Assembly: GCA_018370615.1 (NCBI GenBank)
Contig: JAGZAC010000042.1
Location: forward strand, 1 to 10,154
Length of the DNA stretch: 10,154 bases
Reading direction: 5' to 3'
Source of the DNA: Clostridiales bacterium
Lineage (GTDB): Bacteria; Bacillota; Clostridia; Oscillospirales; CAG-272
Position 1 is the stretch's first letter. Each line of letters begins with the position of its first letter. The notes beneath the pieces are model-generated. The model worked only from the letters and a program-made list of their open reading frames with translations, was not told where the DNA came from and ran no database searches. Both the position numbers and the translations under genes were made by a program. Shown in pieces: positions 1 to 6,633 of this stretch.

Positions 1-2
1 AG

Positions 3-56
3 CGCTGCGACGCGATGGCGCAAGAGGAGGCACGGAAAATAGCGGAACAAGAATGA
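3..56 (+). CDS. C-terminal end of an unidentified protein (partial)
   Basis: An open frame enters from the left edge and ends at a TGA at 54-56. Only 17 residues are visible, rich in Ala, Glu and Lys/Arg and ending in IAEQE, which would suit a charged C-terminal helix. The frame is chosen because its stop codon overlaps the 5' arm of a strong intrinsic terminator, a typical end-of-gene arrangement. A second frame also stays open past this point but runs through the terminator and into repeats, so it is less likely. No function can be assigned from so short a piece. Confidence 0.5.
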   Translation, partial: RCDAMAQEEARKIAEQE

Positions 57-80
57 CAGGGCCAGTGCCCTGTCGTTTTT
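55..80 (+). terminator. Rho-independent terminator of the left-edge gene
   Basis: A perfect 8-bp stem (GACAGGGC at 55-62, GCCCTGTC at 67-74) with the loop CAGT is followed by G and then five T (76-80). The 5' arm begins inside the TGA stop of the left-edge frame. This is a textbook intrinsic terminator for + strand transcription entering the window. Confidence 0.85.
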
Positions 81-83
81 ATA

Positions 84-252
84 GGACAACCCCACCGGGT
101 TTTGCTATGCAAAACCCACCTCCCCTTACACAGGGGAGGCTGAAAAGGTAAAAGGCCCCTTGTGGGGTGGCTAAAATTTAAAACATCCCCCTTGTGGGGA
201 GTTGCAAAGCAACTCCGCGGGATTGTCAGCGTAGCTGACAGGGGGATTGTCC
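84..252. repeat. MITE-like hairpin-rich intergenic element
   Basis: This 169-bp non-coding stretch is bounded by imperfect terminal inverted repeats: GGACAACCCC at 84-93 and GGGATTGTCC at 243-252 (9 of 10 pair). Inside are four further hairpins: GGGTTTTGC/GCAAAACCC (98-118), CCTCCCCT/AGGGGAGG (119-139), GGAGTTGC/GCAACTCC (198-216) and TGTCAGC/GCTGACA (224-240). It contains no credible gene; the short frames across it are low-complexity. The structure fits a small non-autonomous mobile repeat or REP-like sequence as seen in gut Clostridia. I see no clear target-site duplication, so the exact ends and mobility are inference. Confidence 0.5.
86..140. repeat. 55-bp intergenic repeat, copy A
   Basis: This copy matches positions 259-313 at 52 of 55 bases without gaps. 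It consists of two back-to-back hairpins: a 9-bp stem with loop TAT (GGGTTTTGC at 98-106 and GCAAAACCC at 110-118), then an 8-bp stem with loop TACAC (119-126 and 132-139). It forms the left part of the MITE-like element. Its pairing is perfect in both stems, so it looks like the less decayed of the two copies. Confidence 0.85.
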
Positions 253-258
253 CTTATC

Positions 259-313
259 ACAACCCCTCCGGGTTTTGCTATGCAAAACCTACCTTCCCTT
301 ACACAGGGGAGGC
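259..313. repeat. 55-bp intergenic repeat, copy B
   Basis: This is the direct-orientation second copy of 86-140, with three substitutions: A to T at the ninth base, C to T after the first hairpin, and C to T in the second stem. The last change turns one G-C pair of that stem into a G-T pair. No matching right end with the GGATTGTCC-type terminus follows, so the copy appears truncated. It runs directly into the A-tract and stem of the terminator at 314-341, which resembles the sequence that follows copy A at 141-171. Confidence 0.8.
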
Positions 314-341
314 AAAAAAGCCCCCTTGTGCAAAGGGGGCT
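314..341 (-). terminator. Rho-independent terminator of the GH94-like gene
   Basis: Read on the - strand, a perfect 9-bp stem (AGCCCCCTT and AAGGGGGCT, 319-327 and 333-341) with a 5-nt loop is followed by a run of T (the A-tract 314-319 of the + strand). It lies 22 bp beyond the stop codon of the phosphorylase gene and is its most likely transcription end. It abuts repeat copy B and may be derived from that repeat family. Confidence 0.8.
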
Positions 342-363
342 CTTCTTGTTGGAAGGCAACTTT

Positions 364-2904
364 TTAATCAATTACCTCGATCAGCATATGATCTGTCATC
401 TGTTCTGTGGGAATAAAAAGCTTTGGAATCTGCATCAGAGGATCCAACGTGCCTTCCATTGTTTTTCCATTGATAGTAAATGTACGGGTACCTGCACCTG
501 TATTTTGATAGGAAAGAACGATGGGATGTCCCTTGACAATAATTTCGATTTTTGCACTGCTGCAGGGCATGCTGGCGGGCGTTTGAATGATAAGTCCATC
601 CAGGTTTGGAGCAATTCCAAATCCAAACTTGATCATTTCCTTTACAAGCACCGCACCGCTGCCGGTGTACCAGTCGCCCATGGAGCCACCGTCAATTTCA
701 AAGTCGGGGTTTTCGCAGTAGGAGTTGGGCATGGCAAAGGTGGTCATGGTACAATTGTCGTGGGTGATTACCATGGATTTTTCCATCTGCCTCCACGCTT
801 TTTCCGATTCGCCCAGGCAGAACAGTGCCATAATACCGAACATGCTTGCATGGACATAGGCGCAGGAGTTTTCATAGGTGCCGGGGGTGATATAGGATAT
901 GCGGCCGGCTTCCGGCATCGCGTAGGGGAAGGGAACGTCAAAGGTTTTCAGCCCGTATTTGGAGTCCACGGCATCCAGCGTATCCATGATCACTTCCTTC
1001 AGAGACGGATCCTTTTCAATCATACCGGTGATGGCCCAGAAGGAGTTGGAGGTAATGCTTCTGCGCGCTTTCCCATCGGCGTCCTTCCAGGAGCCCAGCT
1101 TATAGGATATTTTATCTCCCCATCCATGAATGATCCGGCGCTGACCTGCATCGTTGACATCTATACCATACTTTGCGAGTCCTTCTTCTATTCCCCGGCT
1201 GTAGGCGGCATACTCATCAATTTTTTCTGGGTACTTCCCAATTTTGGTAAGAATTACGCTCATTTCTCTAAGGTTTTGATAAAACTGAAGTGTCGCCATT
1301 ACGGTAACGCCGGAGCCGTATTTTTTGCCAGGGTCTTTTGTTTTTCCTAGACCGTCCAACGCGTCATTCCAGTCGCCGTACAGGGCGCGCAGACAGTTTG
1401 TACCGTATTCCCGGTCCAAATTTCTAGCAAGGTAATCCATAATCCGGATTAGATGCTCCAACACTGTGTCCTGAATATCGCTTTTTTGCATTACATAATT
1501 GTGCTCCGGATGGGCCACATAGTAGGAGCATACCTCATCCAAAATGGAATAATCGTCTGTATAGGAGAGGTATGTGTAAATTGTGGAGATAATCCACACT
1601 CCCTGGTCGATATATTCCCGCATGTCCATGTCCGGCAGCGTATCCGGCGTGGCAGGTACAGAAAACTGGCGAGGCGGACGGCCGTCTTCCAGAATATAAT
1701 TGAGTGCCACTACAATCTTTTCCCGGCTGAGGGCTGGCTGCCAGATAAGAGAGCCTTCCAGCTGCTGGAATACGTCGCGAATGCCGATATGAGGACCTGC
1801 GTAGTTCTTGCCTAGGGCGCAAAAACTGGTCTGCTTTTGTACGTTACGCATAAAGCGATTCAGGACTGCAGGGTGGAGATCGGTGTTTCCCCTCCAGTCT
1901 GCAAAGGTAATTTTCATGCTGTCCAGATCCCGGCATTCTTCCTCCTCCCATGCCAGCAGGGCGGCGTCTATTTCCGCTGTATCTATAGGATCTCCTGCAT
2001 GGGATTTTGCTTCAGCGATATTGTGATAGTAGGAGAGATCGTATTCCCGGCGCACCATTTCGCCTCCTGCCAGCTCCATGTGGATCATGTCGCAGGCTGC
2101 AGGGATTTCTGTTGTGGTGGCTGCCTTTGCCTGCTTTTGGAAGACGCCGGTGCGCAGCGATGCGGCATTGGTCATGCCTCTTCCTTTATACCCCAAAAAG
2201 TCTGATTTAGCTACTGTATAGTATGCATCTGTCACTGTGCCGCCGTCGGAACGGGTGTTGATCAGGAGGCAGTGATCTCCGGTGCGCAGCAGACTGGAGT
2301 TTTCCGAAAGGCGGAAACCGAATTTGTTCATGCGATCCCAAAATGCTTCCGTTTCTTCAAATTTTAGGATGGCGTAGTGATAGGAGGCCAGATAAAAGGG
2401 TACAGTTTCCTTTGTCTTATTGATGGCGGTGACGGCAAAATGAATGTGCTTTGCCTTGTCCGTATGAAGCCGGACGGCAAAGGTGACTTGTTCGGTGTCT
2501 GTGATGTAATATGCGCAGCGAGGGGAATACACCACATAGCGATCCACTGCAAGAGGCTCGAACAGCTGTCTGCTGGAACCCAGCAGGGAAAGGGGATAAA
2601 ACTCGCCGCTGTCCATAGGAATGCCGGCAAAGAAGTTTACAGATGGATCTTCCGAAAAATGAACGGTTTGAAAAATATTGAAGGTGGATTCGCATGCCTC
2701 TATGTATCCGGAAGAACGGGCCCATACAACAAGGCCGTCGGCATCATAAGGATAGCGGGATTCTCCGTTTTCTCTGGGATAGCATACAATATCCCTCTCT
2801 CCCAGGTAGTAGGTGTTTTGGGGAAGCTTTCTGTCGGGAGAAGGATGTTCCTCCAATTCCCGGATTTGAGATAAAATGGATTCGATTTTTTGTCTGAGTG
2901 TCAT
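364..2904 (-). CDS. GH94-like glycoside phosphorylase, substrate unknown
   Basis: The 846-residue protein resembles the GH94 (old glycosyltransferase 36) family, which cleaves beta-linked disaccharides or oligosaccharides with inorganic phosphate and inversion, giving an alpha-sugar 1-phosphate. Visible layout: an N-terminal beta-sandwich (about 40-310), a linker, an (alpha/alpha)6 barrel (about 345-765) and a C-terminal beta segment. GDWND at 510-514 matches the motif carrying the catalytic Asp. R376-D377, H685 (in the ENSCAYVHA stretch) and T747-G748 match family positions around the phosphate site. There is no signal peptide, so it should act in the cytoplasm on imported sugar. The length is close to the usual 800-850. 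The ATG at 2904 follows GAAAGG by 11 nt. No transporter or regulator is adjacent, so the substrate cannot be inferred. The related families GH149 and GH161 are alternatives. Confidence 0.85.
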   Translation of the reverse strand: MTLRQKIESILSQIRELEEHPSPDRKLPQNTYYLGERDIVCYPRENGESRYPYDADGLVVWARSSGYIEACESTFNIFQTVHFSEDPSVNFFAGIPMDSGEFYPLSLLGSSRQLFEPLAVDRYVVYSPRCAYYITDTEQVTFAVRLHTDKAKHIHFAVTAINKTKETVPFYLASYHYAILKFEETEAFWDRMNKFGFRLSENSSLLRTGDHCLLINTRSDGGTVTDAYYTVAKSDFLGYKGRGMTNAASLRTGVFQKQAKAATTTEIPAACDMIHMELAGGEMVRREYDLSYYHNIAEAKSHAGDPIDTAEIDAALLAWEEEECRDLDSMKITFADWRGNTDLHPAVLNRFMRNVQKQTSFCALGKNYAGPHIGIRDVFQQLEGSLIWQPALSREKIVVALNYILEDGRPPRQFSVPATPDTLPDMDMREYIDQGVWIISTIYTYLSYTDDYSILDEVCSYYVAHPEHNYVMQKSDIQDTVLEHLIRIMDYLARNLDREYGTNCLRALYGDWNDALDGLGKTKDPGKKYGSGVTVMATLQFYQNLREMSVILTKIGKYPEKIDEYAAYSRGIEEGLAKYGIDVNDAGQRRIIHGWGDKISYKLGSWKDADGKARRSITSNSFWAITGMIEKDPSLKEVIMDTLDAVDSKYGLKTFDVPFPYAMPEAGRISYITPGTYENSCAYVHASMFGIMALFCLGESEKAWRQMEKSMVITHDNCTMTTFAMPNSYCENPDFEIDGGSMGDWYTGSGAVLVKEMIKFGFGIAPNLDGLIIQTPASMPCSSAKIEIIVKGHPIVLSYQNTGAGTRTFTINGKTMEGTLDPLMQIPKLFIPTEQMTDHMLIEVID

Positions 2905-2937
2905 GTTTATTGATACCTTTCAAAAATCATTTGATTT

Positions 2938-2966
2938 ATTGTATCATAGAAAAAACGCTGCCGCAA
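2938..2966 (-). promoter_or_regulatory. Putative sigma-A promoter of the GH94-like gene
   Basis: On the - strand, a -35 TTGCGG (2961-2966) and a -10 TACAAT (2938-2943) are separated by 17 nt, predicting a start site about 25-30 nt upstream of the ATG. The -10 matches the consensus at 5 of 6 bases; the -35 is weak (3 of 6). An overlapping TATGAT is an alternative -10. A weak -35 would suit a regulated sugar gene, which is inference. Confidence 0.5.
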
Positions 2967-2971
2967 GGCAG
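2958..2971. promoter_or_regulatory. Inverted repeat in the divergent promoter region (possible operator)
   Basis: CTGCC and GGCAG form a perfect 5-bp dyad around GCAA. It covers the putative -35 of the GH94-like gene and ends three bases before the -35 of nnr, so a bound protein could affect either promoter. On the - strand the dyad is followed by CG and T6, so it could also act as a small terminator for transcription antisense to nnr. Confidence 0.35.
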
Positions 2972-2974
2972 TAC

Positions 2975-3003
2975 TTGATTTTTTTATTTCTATTTTGTAA
3001 AAT
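2975..3003 (+). promoter_or_regulatory. Putative sigma-A promoter of nnr
   Basis: TTGATT (2975-2980) and TAAAAT (2998-3003) are separated by exactly 17 nt, with T-rich sequence between. The -10 matches 5 of 6 consensus bases and the -35 matches 4 of 6. The expected start near 3010 leaves a leader of about 28 nt containing the ribosome binding site GGGAGGAG (3025-3032). Confidence 0.65.
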
Positions 3004-3037
3004 GACGACAGAATATATAAAACAGGGAGGAGACCCT

Positions 3038-4537
3038 ATGAAACGGATCCTGACCGGCCCACAGATGAAAGCCTGTGATGCGGCACAAATTGACGCCGGA
3101 ACACCGTCTTATGCTTTGATGGAGCGAGCAGCCCGTGCGGTGACAGAAGAAATCTGCCGCCTTGGGTGGAATAAAAAGCAGGTTTTGGTAGTTTGCGGCA
3201 GCGGCAACAATGGGGGAGATGGTCTGATTGCAGCGCGCCTGCTTCACTTGGACGGGGTGGACACCTGGGTGTATTTTGTGGGGGATGCAGACCGTTGTAC
3301 ACCTGAGACAAGTCGGGCATATACAGAGGCCCGGCAGGCCGGGGTGCCTTTTACGACAGAGCCGGTGTGGGATGCTTATGGGTTGATTGTGGATGCCCTG
3401 TTTGGTATCGGACTGTCCCGGGCGCCGGAAGGACTGTATGGCGAAGTAATTCAGAAAATCAACCGTTCCGGGGCAAAGGTAGTTTCTGTGGATATTCCTT
3501 CCGGAGTATACGCCGATACGGGAGAGGCTCCAGGCGCGGCGGTGCGCGCCGATGTTACGGTAACTATGGCAGCGTATAAAAAGGGTCACATATTGGGACG
3601 GGGTGTACGCTGCAGCGGCAAAGTCATTTGTGCAGATATTGGAATCGGCACAGATTTGTTTGATACGGCGCAAGAGGACGAAGTACCCCCGTATGTGATA
3701 GAAGAGCGAGAGCTTTCATTGATTCCTCGGCGGAGAAGAGATGCCAACAAGGGCTCCTTCGGACGGGTATTGGTCATCGGCGGCTCCCGCGGTATGTGCG
3801 GTGCGGCATTTTTGTGCGCAAAGGCTGCATACAGAAGCGGCGCGGGACTTGTGGAGATTTTCACCTGTGAGGAAAACAGACAGCCGCTGCAGATTTTGCT
3901 GCCGGAAGCAATTGTAACGCCTTATACTGGAGATATACCTGACGTATCCCTGCTGGCGGCTGCCCTGAAGCGTGCCAGCTTTGTGGTCATCGGTCCGGGG
4001 CTGGGGCAAAACAATGCGGCCAGAATTCTGGTACGGGAGACGTTTCGAAGGGTGCGGGTACCGCTGATTTGCGATGCGGACGCGCTGAACGTGTGTGCGG
4101 CGGATTCCCTCACGTATCCCAGCGATGTACCGGTGATTGTGACGCCTCACCCTGGGGAGTTTTCCAGAATGACAGGCCAGAGCATAGAAGCTCTTGCGGT
4201 GGATCCCCAAAGCTTTGCTGCACAGTACGCCCGGGAAAACGGAGTCATCTGTGTACTAAAATTTGCCCGTACAGTAATTACAGACGGAAATATGCAGTTT
4301 ATCAACATGAGCGGCAGCCCCGCGCTTTCCAAAGGCGGCAGCGGCGACGTACTGTGCGGGGTGATTGCCGGTATGCTGTGCAGCGGTCTGTCTCCCCTGG
4401 GGGCGGCGTCTATTGGCGTCTATGTTCACGGAAGAGCCGGGGAAGCGGCGGAAACTGCCTACGGAGAATATTCTCCCCTTGCTTCAGAGGTGTGTGATGG
4501 AATTTCCGCTGTGCTAAAGCATGCGCATCAGGAGTAA
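3038..4537 (+). CDS. nnr: Bifunctional NAD(P)HX epimerase / ADP-dependent NAD(P)HX dehydratase
   Basis: This 499-residue cytoplasmic enzyme repairs hydrated NADH and NADPH: the N-terminal half interconverts R- and S-NAD(P)HX, and the C-terminal half dehydrates S-NAD(P)HX using ADP. The YjeF-N domain (about 1-215) has MERAARA at 28-34, CGSGNNGGDG at 53-62, the VDALFGIGL stretch with D119, and VDIPSGV at 151-157. The dehydratase domain (about 225-499) shows KGSFGRVLVIGGS at 238-250, GPGLG at 319-323, DADALN at 346-351, TPHPGEF at 369-375 and GGSGDVL at 433-439, with D437 the expected catalytic residue. The fusion order is the usual bacterial one. The ATG at 3038 is preferred over an in-frame ATG at 2876 because GGGAGGAG lies 5 nt upstream and the earlier start would precede the promoter. 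F409 replaces the usual Gly in the LKG motif. The 3' end overlaps the convergent capA-like gene. Confidence 0.95.
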   Translation: MKRILTGPQMKACDAAQIDAGTPSYALMERAARAVTEEICRLGWNKKQVLVVCGSGNNGGDGLIAARLLHLDGVDTWVYFVGDADRCTPETSRAYTEARQAGVPFTTEPVWDAYGLIVDALFGIGLSRAPEGLYGEVIQKINRSGAKVVSVDIPSGVYADTGEAPGAAVRADVTVTMAAYKKGHILGRGVRCSGKVICADIGIGTDLFDTAQEDEVPPYVIEERELSLIPRRRRDANKGSFGRVLVIGGSRGMCGAAFLCAKAAYRSGAGLVEIFTCEENRQPLQILLPEAIVTPYTGDIPDVSLLAAALKRASFVVIGPGLGQNNAARILVRETFRRVRVPLICDADALNVCAADSLTYPSDVPVIVTPHPGEFSRMTGQSIEALAVDPQSFAAQYARENGVICVLKFARTVITDGNMQFINMSGSPALSKGGSGDVLCGVIAGMLCSGLSPLGAASIGVYVHGRAGEAAETAYGEYSPLASEVCDGISAVLKHAHQE

Positions 4538-5712
4538 AGATCGCCGAATACCTGCCGACACAGGTTCTGGCAATATTCTAAGGAAAAGCTGGGGTCGCTT
4601 TCGCAGATTTCGTTTTCTTCCGCCAGCGCCTGCGTATAGTCGGATAGCTTATAGGTGGTAATCTGTCCCGGGCCGGTGCGCACATGGGTGACCAGAGGCA
4701 GCACACCATAGTCAGAGACGTAAGCCGTCCCTTGCGCATCCATTGCAACAGTAACCTGCGCCATAGCACCTACTACTCGATTTGCAATGCCGCTGCCAGT
4801 TTCGGCAGTGGCGTTGATAAAATTGCCCAGAGAATAATATACCAGCATATCTCCCTCTTCACCAGTGATCATTTCTACCGGCTCGATCACATGGGGATGC
4901 GTGCCGATTACCAGATCCACACCGCACTCGTAGAAAATCTGTGTCCAGTTTTTCTGGGAAGCATCTGGTTCCAGCCTATATTCCGTTCCCCAGTGCGGGG
5001 CGACAATGATAAAATCTGCCTGTGCTTTAGCTTTGGCAATATCTGCTCGTACCTGAGATTCCTCCAGCATATTTACGCTGTAAACTGACCCGTCTGGCAG
5101 GGTCATTCCATTGGTGCCGTAGGTATAGTTCAAAATGGCAATCCGTATCCCGTTCACTTCCCGGACATAAACAGTATCCCTGTCCTCTGCATTGTCGTAT
5201 ATGCCGAGGACTGCCATCGCAGGATGGCTTGTCCGCCAGAATTCCAGGCAGTTTTTCAGCCCGGCCTCCTTTTTATCCAACGCATGATTGGTGGCGTGGA
5301 GCACTACGTCAAAGCCGGCAGCGGCAATGGCATCCCCCACTTCAAAAGCACCGTTGAAATTTGGATATCCAGAAAGCCCCAACTCCTGTCCGCCTAAAAT
5401 AACTTCCTGATTGACAATGGCGATGTCTGCCGCTTCGATTTCCTCTCGTACATTTTGAAACAGGTGATCGTATTTGTAGTTTCCGTCTGCCATGCGGCCG
5501 CTGTCAGTTACCGTTTCGTGGAGCAGCACGTCTCCCACCATGGAGATGGTCACGCTTGCAGGTTCCGGTGCCGTGGTTTCAGGGGCGGTGGTTGCTGCTG
5601 CCGTGGTTTCTTCCTCTTGGGCATCTTGTGTCGCGGGAGTATCGGCAGGGTCAGTGCTGCGGCAGCCTGTAAGTGTCAATAGCAGCAGTATCCATACAAA
5701 AAACTTTTTCAT
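4528..5712 (-). CDS. CapA-family (PGA_cap) metallophosphatase-like lipoprotein
   Basis: This 394-residue predicted lipoprotein has a short signal peptide with lipobox L14-T15-G16-C17, so it should be lipid-anchored on the outer face of the membrane. A Thr/Ala/Glu/Pro-rich linker (about 33-53) precedes a CapA-type domain (about 54-350) with the family landmarks MVGDVLLHE (D61), IVNQEVILGG (100-108), THAT-like HATNHALD (N142, H143), APHWGTEY (H240), GTHPHV (H272, H274) and YYSLGNFI. In Bacillus, CapA takes part in poly-gamma-glutamate capsule export, but most homologues outside capsule operons are uncharacterised; no capB or capC is here. The ATG at 5712 is chosen over a TTG six codons upstream because AGAGG lies 6 nt before it and the protein then starts with a normal signal peptide. 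It is probably cotranscribed with the isomerase-like gene upstream. Confidence 0.9.
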   Translation of the reverse strand: MKKFFVWILLLLTLTGCRSTDPADTPATQDAQEEETTAAATTAPETTAPEPASVTISMVGDVLLHETVTDSGRMADGNYKYDHLFQNVREEIEAADIAIVNQEVILGGQELGLSGYPNFNGAFEVGDAIAAAGFDVVLHATNHALDKKEAGLKNCLEFWRTSHPAMAVLGIYDNAEDRDTVYVREVNGIRIAILNYTYGTNGMTLPDGSVYSVNMLEESQVRADIAKAKAQADFIIVAPHWGTEYRLEPDASQKNWTQIFYECGVDLVIGTHPHVIEPVEMITGEEGDMLVYYSLGNFINATAETGSGIANRVVGAMAQVTVAMDAQGTAYVSDYGVLPLVTHVRTGPGQITTYKLSDYTQALAEENEICESDPSFSLEYCQNLCRQVFGDLYS

Positions 5713-5718
5713 AGAAGG

Positions 5719-5723
5719 CCTCT
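5719..5723 (-). promoter_or_regulatory. Ribosome binding site fixing the capA-like start
   Basis: AGAGG on the - strand lies 6 nt upstream of the ATG at 5712. A longer reading from a TTG at 5730 would place this site inside the coding sequence and would add six residues before the signal peptide, so the ATG is preferred. Confidence 0.7.
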
Positions 5724-5732
5724 TTTCCAAAT

Positions 5733-5765
5733 ATGCCGTATGGCTGTTTTACAGCCATACGGCAT
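5733..5765 (-). terminator. 15-bp perfect hairpin between isomerase-like and capA-like genes
   Basis: ATGCCGTATGGCTGT (5733-5747) and its exact complement (5751-5765) flank a 3-nt loop. It starts 4 bp after the isomerase-like stop and ends 9 nt before the capA ribosome binding site. On the - strand it is followed only by ATATTTGG, a weak U-tract, so termination may be partial, making it an intercistronic attenuator or mRNA-stability element. No promoter for capA is visible after it. Confidence 0.6.
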
Positions 5766-5769
5766 TCAC

Positions 5770-6597
5770 TTACCAGTTGAGTGATTTCAAATATTCAATG
5801 CTTGCCCGAGCGCATTCCATCTGGTCCATGCCCAGAGAAGGTGCGTCCTGTTCGATAATAATCCATTTTGCACCGGCGTCCTTTGCAGCTTCTAAAATAG
5901 AAGGAACATGGAGCATCCCCTGGCCAGCAGGTCGAAATTCCATCTTGGACTGTCCCTCCTTTGCTTCTGTCTCCGGCTTGCCGATCAGTTCATATAAATG
6001 TTCCGGCTTTTCTTTGCCCATATAATAATCTTTCAAATGTACACAGGGGCAGCGTCCTGTAAATTTGCGGATATAGGCTGCGGGATCTTCTCCGGATACG
6101 GCCACCCAGCAGGTGTCAAGCTCCGCCTGAAGCTCCTTAGGCGTTAGGCGGTCGAACTGGTATTCCAGCTTATACTGTCCATTGATTTTTTGAAATTCAA
6201 AATCGTGGTTGTGGTACAGCATTTGAATTCCCCGCTCTCCAGCAGCTTTGCCGATACGACGCATATTTTCCAGCACTGTATCGTACTCTGGGTCTCCCGG
6301 AAGCTGTCCTTCCACCATATAGGGGTAGGCGATGTATTTGGTTCCAAGGGTTTGATAGAGCGAAAGCTGATTTTCCAAATCCGTTGTAAGTGTGTGGTAG
6401 GAAACGTGTGCGCTGATGATATTCAGTCCCAGTTCATCGCACAGGGCGCGGAATGCCTGCGGATCCATTCCATATGTTCCCCCGCAGGGCTCTATGCCGT
6501 CATATCCCATTGCGGCGATTTGCCGCAGGGTTTCTTTTGCGTCTTTTTCCATAAAATCTCTGACGCCGAACAGTTGAATTGCTATTGGCAGTGCCAT
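5770..6597 (-). CDS. Sugar phosphate isomerase/epimerase-like TIM-barrel protein
   Basis: This 275-residue protein belongs to the AP endonuclease family 2 / xylose isomerase-like TIM-barrel superfamily, which includes sugar isomerases, epimerases, IolE-type dehydratases and hydroxypyruvate isomerase. Matching features are GYDGIEP (E36), ISAHVS (H64), LYHNHDFEF (H129, H131), AELDTCW (D161), VHLKDYY (H187, D190) and IIIEQDAP (E249), the likely divalent-metal and substrate residues. It has no signal peptide and should be cytoplasmic. The ATG at 6597 is chosen because GGAGG (6605-6609) sits 7 nt upstream; an open frame continues 88 codons further but crosses the guaB promoter and has no family similarity. 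It is the first gene of a probable two-gene unit with capA. The substrate cannot be read from sequence. Confidence 0.85.
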   Translation of the reverse strand: MALPIAIQLFGVRDFMEKDAKETLRQIAAMGYDGIEPCGGTYGMDPQAFRALCDELGLNIISAHVSYHTLTTDLENQLSLYQTLGTKYIAYPYMVEGQLPGDPEYDTVLENMRRIGKAAGERGIQMLYHNHDFEFQKINGQYKLEYQFDRLTPKELQAELDTCWVAVSGEDPAAYIRKFTGRCPCVHLKDYYMGKEKPEHLYELIGKPETEAKEGQSKMEFRPAGQGMLHVPSILEAAKDAGAKWIIIEQDAPSLGMDQMECARASIEYLKSLNW

Positions 6598-6620
6598 AGG
6601 AGTTCCTCCAGATACATGAA

Positions 6621-6631
6621 AATGATTCATT
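6621..6631. promoter_or_regulatory. Palindrome in the isomerase-like gene leader (possible operator)
   Basis: AATGATTCATT is a perfect odd palindrome (AATGA-T-TCATT). It lies just downstream of the predicted -10 and close to the predicted start site, 24 bp before the start codon, where a bound repressor would block transcription. Short AT-rich palindromes also arise by chance, so this is tentative. Confidence 0.3.
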
Positions 6632-6633
6632 TC

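Noticed and set aside
84..341. CRISPR-like repeats
   Set aside because: There are only two copies of the 55-bp repeat, the intervening sequence is itself hairpin repeats, and there are no regular spacers or cas genes.
162..416. Small open frames across the repeat cluster
   Set aside because: They translate hairpin repeats, have no plausible ribosome binding sites, and differ in each frame.
247..1350. Long + strand open frame of 367 codons
   Set aside because: It lies antisense to the GH94-like gene, starts inside the repeat, has no family motifs, and its composition follows the gene on the other strand.
2876..3037. 54-codon N-terminal extension of nnr
   Set aside because: It contains the nnr promoter and part of the opposite gene; the ATG at 3038 has a strong ribosome binding site and matches the family start.
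2990..3673. Open frame of 227 codons on the - strand
   Set aside because: It is antisense to nnr and would cross the divergent promoters; no recognisable motifs.
4528..5712. Poly-gamma-glutamate capsule operon
   Set aside because: Only the CapA-family domain is present; there is no capB or capC neighbour, and CapA homologues are widespread outside capsule loci.
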